Source of the DNA: Candidatus Thalassarchaeaceae archaeon
GTDB taxonomy: Archaea; Thermoplasmatota; Poseidoniia; Poseidoniales; Thalassarchaeaceae
Assembly: GCA_029250605.1 (NCBI GenBank)
Contig: JAQXEZ010000004.1
Location: 1-35,377, forward strand
Length of the DNA: 35,377 bases
Reading direction: 5' to 3'
A program made the translations under genes and the position numbers. Shown here piece after piece: positions 25,739-35,100 of the stretch; the first letter of the stretch is position 1, and each line of letters begins with the position of its first letter. Under the pieces are notes generated by a model. It ran no database searches, was not told the origin of the DNA, and worked only from the letters and a program-made list of their open reading frames with translations.

Positions 25739-27616
25739 ATGGGATCTGCAGTAATAGGAATTGACCTAGGAACGACAAACAGTTGCGTAGCGACAATAGA
25801 AGGGGGTAAGGCAGTAGTAATACCAAACTCAGAGGGGTCTCGAACCACTCCTAGCGTCGTTGCCTTCACCAAGGAGGGAGAACGTCTGGTGGGTGTCACC
25901 GCTAAGAGACAGGCGGTAACCAACTCCGAGCGAACCATCATCTCAGTAAAGAGAGAAATGGGCACGGACTGGTCAAAGGACATTGACAAGGACAACTATT
26001 CACCTCAGGAGATTTCTGCATTTATCCTCCAGAAGCTTAAGGCCGACGCTGAAGAGTATCTGGGAACAGAGGTCAAGCAAGCCGTAGTGACTTGCCCAGC
26101 ATACTTCTCGGATTCCCAGAGGAAGGCAACGAAGGATGCAGGAAGGATTGCCGGACTGGAGGTTCTAAGGATAATCAACGAACCAACCGCCGCAGCACTG
26201 GCCTATGGCGTCGACAAGGAGGAGGATCAGACCGTCCTTGTATACGACCTAGGTGGCGGTACATTCGATGTCTCAATCTTGGAGATTTACCAGGTTGATG
26301 GACAACCACAGATCGAGGTCAAAGCAACCAGCGGCGATAACAGGCTCGGCGGTGACGATTTCGATGAGGCTGTAATGGAATGGATAGTTTCCGAGTTCAA
26401 GAAGTCTACTGGAATAGACCTAGGGAAGGATCTGCAGGCCATGAGCAGGATACGTGAAGCAGCAGAGAAGGCTAAGATTGAGCTATCGGGCACTCCATCC
26501 ACTCAGATCAACCTGCCATTCATCACCATGAGTGATGGCCAGCCAGAGCATCTTGACATGTCGCTCTCCCGCTCGAAGTTTGAGAAGCTCACATCATCCT
26601 TAGTCGAGAGGACGATGTCACCCACTCGCCAGGCTATGAAGGATGCCAGCATAAAGAAGGGAGACGTGGACAAGGTATTGCTAGTCGGGGGATCGACCAG
26701 AGGTCCAGCAGTACAGCAGGCGATCGAGAAGGAAGTCGGCAAGGCACCTTTCAAGGGAATCAATCCCGATGAGGCAGTTGCAATGGGAGCCGCCCTACAG
26801 GCCGGAATTATTGTTGGTGACGAGGGAGTTACCGACGTTCTCTTGCTCGATGTAACGCCCCTCACGTTGGGGATCGAGACACTTGGTGGCGTAACTACGA
26901 CCATGATTGAGAGGAACACAACAATCCCCTCGAGAAGGTCTGAGACTTTCTCCACTGCTGCAGACAACCAGCCAGCGGTGGAGATCCACGTATTGCAGGG
27001 AGAGCGGGAGTTCTCAAAGGACAACATCACTCTCGGTAGATTCCACCTAATGGGAATACCAGCGGCCCCACGAGGCATCCCTCAGATAGAGGTCACGTTC
27101 GATATCGACGCAAACGGCATAGTAAACGTCTCTGCAAAGGATCTTGGAACAGGGACAGAGCAATCAATCAAGATTGAGAGTCAGACCTCCCTCTCGGAGG
27201 ATGAGATAAAGCAGAAGATCGAGGACGCCGAGAAATTCGCCGATGAGGACAAGAGGCGAAAGGCGAAGGTGGAGATGAGGAACTCAGCGGATAGCATAGT
27301 CTACCAGACTAGGAAGATGATCGATGAAAACGAGGAAAAGCTATCCGAGGATGACACCAAGCCAGTTCTTGAGAAGTTGGATGAACTCGAGTCTCTGATC
27401 GTCAAGGACGAGACTCCCATTCCATTGGAGGACATCGATGAGGCTGCGATACAGGCAAAGATGTCAGAACTGGAGCAATCAATGCATGCCATATCGACAA
27501 AACTCTACGAAGCAGCAGCAGCTGAGATGGCAGAGGAAAAGGAAGAGGGCGATGACGATGGAGTAGTGGACGCAGAATTCGAGGTCGTCGACTCCGATGA
27601 CGAGGACCAAGACTGA
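25739..27616 (+). CDS. dnaK: Hsp70 chaperone DnaK
   Basis: The 625-residue protein is a complete Hsp70. It has the phosphate loop [68 protein letters not shown], the interdomain linker [16 protein letters not shown], the substrate-binding domain, an alpha lid and a bacterial-type acidic tail ([17 protein letters not shown]). ATG 25739 is preferred: AGGAG at 25726-25730 is eight bases upstream, whereas the ATG at 25733 is only two bases after it. It is second in its operon. DnaJ and GrpE are not in the window. Archaeal DnaK is thought to come from bacteria. Its stop codon abuts that of the convergent pepA gene. Confidence 0.97.
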   Translation: MGSAVIGIDLGTTNSCVATIEGGKAVVIPNSEGSRTTPSVVAFTKEGERLVGVTAKRQAVTNSERTIISVKREMGTDWSKDIDKDNYSPQEISAFILQKLKADAEEYLGTEVKQAVVTCPAYFSDSQRKATKDAGRIAGLEVLRIINEPTAAALAYGVDKEEDQTVLVYDLGGGTFDVSILEIYQVDGQPQIEVKATSGDNRLGGDDFDEAVMEWIVSEFKKSTGIDLGKDLQAMSRIREAAEKAKIELSGTPSTQINLPFITMSDGQPEHLDMSLSRSKFEKLTSSLVERTMSPTRQAMKDASIKKGDVDKVLLVGGSTRGPAVQQAIEKEVGKAPFKGINPDEAVAMGAALQAGIIVGDEGVTDVLLLDVTPLTLGIETLGGVTTTMIERNTTIPSRRSETFSTAADNQPAVEIHVLQGEREFSKDNITLGRFHLMGIPAAPRGIPQIEVTFDIDANGIVNVSAKDLGTGTEQSIKIESQTSLSEDEIKQKIEDAEKFADEDKRRKAKVEMRNSADSIVYQTRKMIDENEEKLSEDDTKPVLEKLDELESLIVKDETPIPLEDIDEAAIQAKMSELEQSMHAISTKLYEAAAAEMAEEKEEGDDDGVVDAEFEVVDSDDEDQD

Positions 27617-29140
27617 TTACTCTTCAGTGATTAGCCTGTGAAGAGTCCTAACGTGGACCCCTGAGGTTCCGTATTGGAAGAGGGGGTTGGTCCCCTCAGA
27701 GCGAGCTTTGGCACCAGGCCCCCACGCAGTCCCTGCAATGTCCAAGTGCACCCATGGAATCTTCTCCGACTCCTCGTCGAACCCTCTGTGGGGGACGAAG
27801 AACTCCAAGAATGAGGCAGCTGAGTTCGAAGAGCCAGCACGTCCACCTATCGATCCATTTCTGATATCCGCAAAAGCAGAATCAGTCATGTACTTCCGGA
27901 ACTGTGCATTTAGGGGCATCCTCCAGACAGGCTCACCACTCCTTCTTGCAGCTGCCTTGAGCCTCTTGGCAACCCCTTCTTCGTTTGCCCACATTCCAGA
28001 AATCTGATTTCCAAGGGCAGTGACCACTGCACCTGTCAGTGTCGCTAAGTCTACGATGTATTCCGGATCCATCTCGCCAGCCTTCCATAGCCCATCGGAA
28101 AGCACGTTCCTCCCTTCGGCATCGGTGCTGAACACCTCTACTGTTTTCCCAGAGTATGTCTTGAACACGTCCCCTGGCCTATAGGCACCAGCACCTGGCA
28201 TGTTCTCGGCGAGGCATGCGATCCCATTGACCCTCCTTTCAAAGCCAGTCGAGTGTAGGGCATGCATCAGGCCGAAGACAGCCGCTGCACCGCACATGTC
28301 GTACTTCATGTCCCACATGCCCCTGCTGGGCTTGATCGATATGCCACCTGTGTCGAATGTGATCCCCTTCCCTACGATGCAGGGCCTCCGAACACCCTCA
28401 TCGGCATCCGGATTCAAGGTGAAGATAACCATGCACGGCTTCCTCTCACTTCCCTTCCCTACGTTGATCAGGCCCCCCATCCCCAACTCTTGCAGTTTTT
28501 TCCAGTCGTACACCTCGACGTCTACGTTGGCCTTCCCCTTGGCCCATTCCATTGCCCTTCTGGCATACTCCATTGGGTAGAGGACGTTGGCTGGCTCATT
28601 CCCTAGGTCTCGTGCTAAATGGACCCCTCCAACGACTGAATGTGTTGTGCTAAGGCCTTCTGAGAGATTTTCCTGGTGCCTGTTGCTTGCCTGGAAATCA
28701 ACATCCCACTGGTCTTCGATATGATTCTCCGGCAACTCCTGGTGCGATAGGAACTCATAGTCGCGCAGCATCATGCCCTCTGCGAAGTCCAGCATCCGAA
28801 TTGAGGTCCAGCCGGAAGTGAATCTGACTGTGACATCCAGCCCCTTCTTCTTTGACATGGATGCAATTAACCTGGCACCAGTGTTCCTTGCTCTCTTGTG
28901 ACCCAGTGAGTCCTTTGTTCCCATTCCAACCAGGATGATGTTGCAACCGGGCGTCCACAGCGTCATCCTCCTTCCCTCCTTCCCATCAAAACCACCAGAT
29001 GACAGTGCGTCCCTGACTAGTGACCTCTGGCTCCTGCCGAGGCCACTGAGGGAGTTGTTTGGCGGTTTGTCGCATCCTTCGAAGAGAGGCAGAACCAACT
29101 GCTCACCCAATTCTGTAAATTCACCGTTGCTTACTTCCAT
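27617..29140 (-). CDS. pepA: Leucyl aminopeptidase, family M17
   Basis: The 507-residue protein is a two-metal aminopeptidase that trims N-terminal residues from intracellular peptides. The catalytic domain has VGKGITFDTGGISIKPS (Lys and Asp ligands), MKYDMCGAAAV (Asp), and residues 338-344 STDAEGR, the signature that is normally NTDAEGR; here Asn is Ser, and the usual following Leu is Asn. The end (LDIAGTAWG, TSGVHVRTL) fits the family. The frame opens at 29182, but ATG 29140 has a TATA-like GTTTACAAAC about 35 nt upstream. It is a stand-alone gene between M14 and DnaK. The N-terminal macro-like domain is short and variable, as usual. Confidence 0.93.
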   Translation of the reverse strand: MEVSNGEFTELGEQLVLPLFEGCDKPPNNSLSGLGRSQRSLVRDALSSGGFDGKEGRRMTLWTPGCNIILVGMGTKDSLGHKRARNTGARLIASMSKKKGLDVTVRFTSGWTSIRMLDFAEGMMLRDYEFLSHQELPENHIEDQWDVDFQASNRHQENLSEGLSTTHSVVGGVHLARDLGNEPANVLYPMEYARRAMEWAKGKANVDVEVYDWKKLQELGMGGLINVGKGSERKPCMVIFTLNPDADEGVRRPCIVGKGITFDTGGISIKPSRGMWDMKYDMCGAAAVFGLMHALHSTGFERRVNGIACLAENMPGAGAYRPGDVFKTYSGKTVEVFSTDAEGRNVLSDGLWKAGEMDPEYIVDLATLTGAVVTALGNQISGMWANEEGVAKRLKAAARRSGEPVWRMPLNAQFRKYMTDSAFADIRNGSIGGRAGSSNSAASFLEFFVPHRGFDEESEKIPWVHLDIAGTAWGPGAKARSEGTNPLFQYGTSGVHVRTLHRLITEE

Positions 29141-29227
29141 AAATAGACCAAACTGTACGATAACTAGGGAGTTTACAAACAATTCCTCTGGAAAACCACC
29201 ATTTTGAGGAAAATTGGAATTTGTGCT
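29141..29227 (-). promoter_or_regulatory. Intergenic region: possible M14 terminator and pepA promoter
   Basis: This 87-nt A+T-rich gap separates two minus-strand genes. Read on the minus strand, several T-runs (TTTTCC twice) follow the M14 stop and would suit an archaeal oligo-T terminator. GTTTGTAAAC (complement of 29171-29180) follows as the TATA candidate for pepA. Both are weak calls. Confidence 0.35.
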
Positions 29228-30631
29228 TTAATCCTCTTTCCTCTTTCCGAATGACGCTAGGAGAACACACATCATGCTGAGAAATACGGATGGGGAAGAC
29301 AGGGCCCTCTCTACTCGATCGTCGAATTCAACAACAGAATCATTCACTGGCTCCGTAACCCAAGTAGATGCATCGATAACCCTCTTCTGGTAGAATAAGA
29401 AGAACTGTCCTTCAGTACTGGAAATTGGTGCCTTCCCGAAATCCAGGGTGATCTCGGTGCTATTTGTGGCATTCACCCCAAAGCCGCATCCAGGTGCGGA
29501 GTAGTTGAATCCAAGTTCTGCACTATCACAAGGAGAGTCTTCAGGGTCGAATCCAATTGGGAGCCAAGTTTCACCTTCTTCAGAAACGTAGGTCAGAGTG
29601 GCATTTGACGTAGTCGCCCTTCCGAGGTTGGATACACTGATACGAACTTCCCCGTTTTCCACAACTAGAGAATCGACGATGAGACGAGCCCTCCAATACC
29701 AGACGTTCTCTATCAGGTACCTCATCACATCCATCTCCTCCCCAAGCCGATCTGACAATGCTTCTACGGTGCCTAGCAACCACTGCTCGTCATCAGTCTC
29801 GAATGTGAAGGTGGGGAATCCCATAACTCCGTAACCATAGTCCCGACTGGTCCCGCAGTTCGGGTAAAGGCCTTGATTTGCATTTCGAATAGGGATCTCT
29901 GAGATGTTCGAATTAACATCGTCTTTAATGAAATGAAAAAGCTCCCAGTCCGAAGGTTGCTCGGGCCATTTTCCCCATGGATAGAGCATTATCCAAACCC
30001 CAGTGTGCATCGTGACGTATAGGTCAGCGTCAGGAACTTCAGTATTCATGTAAATCGAATTCGCCAGAGTCTCGGATTCACTGAATGCACTGCTCCCAGG
30101 CTGGGTCGTCGGACAGGTATTCCAATAATGGTCGTAGTTCCGATTCAAATCCACTTGGTTGATGTTCCATCGAGTATCAATGTCGTTTCCATCGGCATTG
30201 AGCATGATTAGAATGTGAAGCTCTGTGGTAGTTAGTACATCGATTACTTCCTGCTCCCCTGCTCCCCATCCTTCTATGTAGAACTCAGCAGTCAGGAATG
30301 CAAGCTCCGTTCCGAGATGCTCATTCCCATGATGCCCCCCATCGATGTAAACCACGTCTTTCTCACTTCCATCGGGCTTGAACTCCTCGCTCCAATCTGA
30401 AATCCTCAGAACCCAGAGATCCCTCCCTAGTTCGGTTTGTCCTGCAACTACCAAATCAACGATCTCTGGGTAATCGTTAGCCCACTCGTTCACATCAAGT
30501 GTGAGGGTGGCATATGAGTGGTACCAGTGCTCCTGAACAATATCCGGTTGTCCCACTTGAGCGACAACCATTGGAGATACCGAAGAAACTGCTAGCGAGG
30601 CAAGTACTACTGCAGCTACCAAGCGGCGCAT
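29228..30631 (-). CDS. Secreted, membrane-anchored M14 zinc carboxypeptidase
   Basis: The 467-residue protein has a signal peptide (MRRLVAAVVLASLAVSSVSP), then an M14 domain. Zinc ligands are His101 and Glu104 (GHHGNEHLG) and His209 (YVTMHTGVW). VDLNRNYDHYW holds the substrate-binding Asn-Arg, and Glu278 (FTFETDDE) is the catalytic glutamate. Residues about 310-430 are a beta domain (ENGEVRISVSNLGRATTSNATL, a CARDB-like adhesion module). A hydrophobic helix (SSPSVFLSMMCVLLASF) and the basic end GKRKED anchor it to the membrane. It would release C-terminal amino acids from external peptides. It follows the agmatinase gene by 28 nt. An 8-bp hairpin spans its start codon. Confidence 0.9.
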   Translation of the reverse strand: MRRLVAAVVLASLAVSSVSPMVVAQVGQPDIVQEHWYHSYATLTLDVNEWANDYPEIVDLVVAGQTELGRDLWVLRISDWSEEFKPDGSEKDVVYIDGGHHGNEHLGTELAFLTAEFYIEGWGAGEQEVIDVLTTTELHILIMLNADGNDIDTRWNINQVDLNRNYDHYWNTCPTTQPGSSAFSESETLANSIYMNTEVPDADLYVTMHTGVWIMLYPWGKWPEQPSDWELFHFIKDDVNSNISEIPIRNANQGLYPNCGTSRDYGYGVMGFPTFTFETDDEQWLLGTVEALSDRLGEEMDVMRYLIENVWYWRARLIVDSLVVENGEVRISVSNLGRATTSNATLTYVSEEGETWLPIGFDPEDSPCDSAELGFNYSAPGCGFGVNATNSTEITLDFGKAPISSTEGQFFLFYQKRVIDASTWVTEPVNDSVVEFDDRVERALSSPSVFLSMMCVLLASFGKRKED

Positions 30632-30640
30632 AGCGCCGCT
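30622..30640 (-). promoter_or_regulatory. 8-bp inverted repeat over the M14 start codon
   Basis: AGCGGCGC (30622-30629), ATA (30630-30632) and GCGCCGCT (30633-30640) form a perfect 8-bp palindrome with a 3-nt loop. In the mRNA the initiator AUG has A and U in the loop and G in the stem. The surroundings are A+T-rich, so the repeat stands out. It could be a translation-blocking hairpin, or an operator near the transcription start, since TTATGATA (30649-30656) just upstream is a TATA candidate. Confidence 0.55.
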
Positions 30641-30659
30641 CTGAGGTCTTATGATACAA

Positions 30660-31595
30660 TCATTCTCCCTTTCTGTTTGAACGATTCGCTACATGGCACG
30701 AGACCATCTTTGTAGCAATCATGGCGGCGCTGAATTGAGTCAGACTACCGTCCTTTCCAGGTACAATTTCATTGACATCTGCTCCTATAACTTCGCAATT
30801 TCCTGATGAGAAGACCTGCTCGATTACCTCCACTGCTCCCCAGTGACTTAGTCCGCCAGGAACCGGGGTTCCAGTGGATGGGACCAATGAACCGTCCAAA
30901 CCATCCACATCGAATGTCAGCCACACCGGTCCAGAGATTTCTGCAATACTCCTCATCATCCTACTCCACTCCAGATTGCCATTAGAGACTGTAAGGAGAT
31001 CCCTTGCAAACCATGTCTGAATCCTGTCATCGGATTTCATCATCATCTCCTCCTCCAGACTGAAAGCCCTGACTCCGATCTGTATCACCCTCCCTACCCC
31101 TAGATCAAGAGCCCTGCGAATTACGGTGCCATGTGAGAATCTCTCACCATTCAACTGGTCTCTTAGGTCTGCATGGGCATCGATTTGGACAATTGTAAGA
31201 TCAGAGAGATCGGAAATCATATGATGGTCGGATAATGACTCCACGATAGGGAGAAGGACCCCATGTTCCCCACCAAGAACCAAGGGGAATTGGCCGCCAA
31301 CTATCCACGGTCTGACGTACTCTCTGATCGAGTCCAACTGATCCCTCAGGCTCGGCGCGTCTGATGCCCAAGGTTCAGCAGTGTGAATCTCCGCCCCGCA
31401 CGGCAGTTCCCCCGGAAGAATCGGGTCATGTAGCTCTACTTGCGAACTAGCGACGATACACGCCAAGGGGCCATGCCGAGTCCCTTCCCCGTAACTGGAA
31501 GTCATTTCTAGGGGAATTTGCAAAACGACGATGTCCCAGGGTCCAGAATCAGACTCTCTGAGTCCGAGGAAAGTAGTGGAATCAGACTCTTCCAT
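30660..31595 (-). CDS. Ureohydrolase (agmatinase/arginase family)
   Basis: The 311-residue protein has all six manganese ligands of the arginase superfamily: His111 (LGGEHG), Asp139, His141 and Asp143 (QIDAHADLRD), and Asp229 and Asp231 (TFDVDGLD). FSHGT and STGTPVPGGLSHWGAVEVI complete the pattern, which is closest to agmatinase (agmatine to putrescine and urea). The usual DP after the last metal ligands reads DG. Substrate could also be arginine, guanidinobutyrate or formimidoglutamate. A TATA-like GATTAATC 26 nt before the ATG supports the start and a leaderless transcript. The M14 gene follows by 28 nt. A link to polyamine synthesis is inferred. Confidence 0.85.
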   Translation of the reverse strand: MEESDSTTFLGLRESDSGPWDIVVLQIPLEMTSSYGEGTRHGPLACIVASSQVELHDPILPGELPCGAEIHTAEPWASDAPSLRDQLDSIREYVRPWIVGGQFPLVLGGEHGVLLPIVESLSDHHMISDLSDLTIVQIDAHADLRDQLNGERFSHGTVIRRALDLGVGRVIQIGVRAFSLEEEMMMKSDDRIQTWFARDLLTVSNGNLEWSRMMRSIAEISGPVWLTFDVDGLDGSLVPSTGTPVPGGLSHWGAVEVIEQVFSSGNCEVIGADVNEIVPGKDGSLTQFSAAMIATKMVSCHVANRSNRKGE

Positions 31596-31617
31596 GGGGG
31601 TTCGAGAAGCACGTCCA

Positions 31618-31625
31618 GATTAATC
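31618..31625 (-). promoter_or_regulatory. TATA box of the ureohydrolase gene
   Basis: GATTAATC is centred about 26 nt before the ATG at 31595 on the minus strand, the spacing seen at other first genes in this window. The rest of the 115-nt gap to 31711 holds TTTGAAATAA (about 31672-31681), a candidate TATA for the plus-strand DUF6015-like gene. Confidence 0.45.
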
Positions 31626-31710
31626 GCTTCGGGTGCCTCAGACTAGAGAATCAGAGCAATTAGCAAGATGTTTGAAATAACCTCGGCACCTAACGTCGCC
31701 CGGTGGGAAG

Positions 31711-32124
31711 ATGGGACTAACCTTGGCGCAACTGACTCAGGCAATCAAGAGCAAGGTCGATACCAGCATGGAGACCCATGTTGCAGAGTCCATTGCCGAG
31801 CACGCTTTGGGGTTCTTCGGATTCTCAAATAGGATTATCGATAATGCCCTTGAACCAACAGATAGGAACATGTTCTACCAGTTGCAGGACTATGACTTGC
31901 TTACAACCGAATCCGAGGAGACTACCCTCTGGGATGGACGCGAGTGGAGGATTCACTATTGGAAGTTAAAACCGAGCGCTGAGAACTTCGCAAACTTGGC
32001 CCTTCAAAATGAGAAGGACAAGGGCGATGAAGACCCCTATGCTCACATCTACGATGGTATGCCTGCTGGCCTGTGGAGGGAGAGGTCCGGAGTCGACGAC
32101 GACTATGAGGAACCCCTGTTCTAG
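31711..32124 (+). CDS. Small DUF6015-like protein
   Basis: The 137-residue cytoplasmic protein has no signal peptide or membrane helix. It looks like an all-helical start (LTQAIKSKVDTSMETHVAES) then FFGFSNRIIDNALEPTDRNMF, QLQDYDLLTTESEETTLWDG and REWRIHYWKL, a conserved-looking pattern that I associate with DUF6015 proteins of Thermoplasmata. The end is acidic and probably disordered. The helices followed by a hairpin with aromatic residues recall a winged-helix core, which would make it a possible DNA-binding protein, but this is a guess. ATG at 31711 follows GGTGGG. It precedes the second large surface protein by 57 nt. Confidence 0.65.
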   Translation: MGLTLAQLTQAIKSKVDTSMETHVAESIAEHALGFFGFSNRIIDNALEPTDRNMFYQLQDYDLLTTESEETTLWDGREWRIHYWKLKPSAENFANLALQNEKDKGDEDPYAHIYDGMPAGLWRERSGVDDDYEEPLF

Positions 32125-32129
32125 TTTTT
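32125..32129 (+). terminator. Possible oligo-T terminator after the DUF6015-like gene
   Basis: Five T residues directly follow the TAG stop, with no hairpin before them. Archaeal RNA polymerase can stop at such runs, but five Ts is weak and the next gene begins 52 nt later. Confidence 0.25.
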
Positions 32130-32181
32130 CCAGTCAGCATGTCGGGAATTGTTTGAAATGCCCCAGTGGGTGGAGTCACAC

Positions 32182-35100
32182 ATGAATAGGGGATTGGCAG
32201 CCTTAGTCGTCCTGTCCATGCTCGCCTCGTACACCCCCTCATCCTTTGCCTCGACTCAAGATAGCCAGACAAACAGCTGCGAGATTATTGCAGACTGGGG
32301 GCAGCAGTGGCACTGGACGGAAGAAGGCGAATCGGAGATCTCACTGATTCATAGGTATAGGGTGGTTTTCGATCCACCGTTCACCAACGGCTCTTCACCT
32401 ACAGAAGTCAATTCCACAATTAATCACTTCAGAGGTGATTCGGAAATTCCAGTAGCAAACACATCCATCCTTGTGGCAGGCGGAGAAATAGACATAATCC
32501 TAGAAGAAGAACCACAATTCGCAGACTCCCTTTCGATTCACGTACAAACCGCTGATTCTTCTTGCAGCCGGGTTCTAAATATCACAAATTGGAACCAACC
32601 AATATCTGATCACGAGGTCACTAGGGAGACCCATTGGTCTCTATCTGGAATGGAGGGGGAAGAACAAGGAATAACCTTTGACGGAAGGGGATGGCAAAAG
32701 AGAACAGGCAGTATCCTTGAGTCAAACGAACTCGGGAACGGAACCCTGCAACTCGACATGTCAAATGGCTCTGAAGGCGCAGCGATCGATCTCGTGCTGG
32801 ACAGGATTTGGCTCAACGAGTCATATGATGGGACCGAATTGATGAGTCAAGATTTCGAGATGATGGGTTCTGGGGGGCTCGTAATCAACACAGATGAAGG
32901 CGATGCGGGTGCATCCATCAGCGCAGATGTAAACGATGCCTACGTCCTCAGGTCGTATCAAGATGGCAAAGTCACTGAGAGGATGATGTTCGAGGGGAGT
33001 GGGTGGATTTCTATCAACGGAGGTGACAACGAGAGCTCAGGCGGGGTTTACGGAGAGGTCTTCTTGCTATACTTTGAGACATGGGATGAGGATGGATTCC
33101 GAAGATTGCAGGATATCCAGGTCGAGGCTAATGCTTCGGCAAGAATTTCCGCCGGAGGGGGTCCATTCTCTTTCGAATTGGATGAACTAATTTTCCGAGA
33201 GAAATGGGAAGAGGGCGTTAGGACGGACCAGTACTCGAGGATATTCGGAAGCGGCCAGTTTGATTTTATCGCATCCGAGGATTCCCCATACATCGAAGTC
33301 AATGGGACAATACCAATGATTCACTTCCAATCTGAGGGCGGGGAAACTGTCTCCGACACACTCATCGTGGATGGTACGTATGATGGCGATGCAGAGGGAT
33401 CCTTCGGTTTAGTGCGTCAGATTGTTGAATCGGGGGTCTATGAGAATGCAACCGGGGCACCCTTCGAGGCCGACAAAATAAGGAACGAGTTCTGGTTCAA
33501 TGTATCTGCTACTCCTTTTGGGCCAATTGATCAGGAGTTCAGTGCCGAGCACAACCTAACGTACGAGTATGTGGTCCCTCAGGATGACTGGATTAACCGG
33601 ACAATTCGCTACACATTCGTAGACGACAATGGCTCCACTGAGGACGAATACCCGGAAAACTCCCCAATAATTCAGAATCCCGAGGCACCGGAGACTAGCT
33701 CGATTTTCTCCACCCACATCTCCAGGGAGACGGGGGTGTGTCCCCAGATACTGGCTATCGGGGACTCATTCTCTCTGGTTGGAAATGACGAGATGGTCCT
33801 GGATGTAACCGTTCATGGGAGCAGCACAGATTCAATCGATGGTCACCTTGTGCCGATTGCAGAATGGGAGGGTTCCTTTGGAGACATGAGTTCAGCAAAT
33901 GGAAGCATCATCAACGAAGGGCCTCTATCAGGACTCCTGAACGAAGTTAGTAGGCTAGTCATAATAGAACTAGGAGACGGCACAGAAGTTTCCCTAATTG
34001 AGAACCAGAGAATGGATAGGATCCTATCTCCATCGATTGTAACATTCGATGAGAACACGCCACCGTCATTATCTGATAACTCTGGTTCATCGATAAGATT
34101 CCGGGAGTCCTCCCTATCGACTGAGGGTGGTGTGGCACATCTGGAGGTCGTGGTGGATGACGTTGACACGGATACCAAATCCGTCCGCGTAGACCTCTCC
34201 TCGCTCGGTCTCGGAATTGTCGAGCTTTCCGACTCCGGCCTGCAGGGGGATCAGGTGATTCACGATGATGTCTGGACAGTCAGAATTGTTCACAATGGTC
34301 TCCAGAGTGGTGACCTCCCCGTCTCTGTGTTGATGGAGGACTATTGGGTAGCAGTCCAGCAGAACTCCAGTATCCAGATCGCAAACTCCCCTCCCCGAGT
34401 TCTGCATGTCGACTTCGCCCCTGAGAGTACATTCAGGGGTGAGTCAATCGAAGTTACAATCGGGGCATACGATGGCCATGGAGTCAAGTCAGTAGCGGTA
34501 AACTTGCAGTCGATTGGGGGTGGCTTAGTACAATTGAGCAAATCCGGCCAAGAGGACTGGGATTGGCAACTTGCAGGCGAGCAACGGACTTCTAGCATCG
34601 ACATTTGGTCGGGAACTTTCGAAGTCCCTCCAAGTATGTCCCCAGGGAGGCAAAACATCCCGATTCTACTAGAAGATAATGCTGGGGCGTCGATTTCCAC
34701 GACACAAATTGGGAGTGTTTACTCGAGCACCATAGGCCACCAGGCAACGAAGATACTGATCGGCAATCAACCCCCTTCGATATCCAATCTAACTTTCCTT
34801 AAGGATGGCAATGAGGTAGCACAAGTCACTTCTCTGGTTTCTGGTGGACAGGAAAATTACACAATGGAAGTTTCGATTCATGATTACGATGGGATTTCTT
34901 CGGTACAAGCTAAGATTGGTCGTTTGGCTCCAATCGGCCAGTCAGAAGAGTGGCTGCTATTGGTTGATGATGGAACTGGGGCGGACAGGACCCCTCAAGA
35001 TGGGATTTTCTCCCTCTCTTTCTCCGCTAGATCATCATTGAGCGAGGGCGAGATGCCCTTATTGATCAGGGCAACGGATGTTTTCCTGTCCACGACTCCC

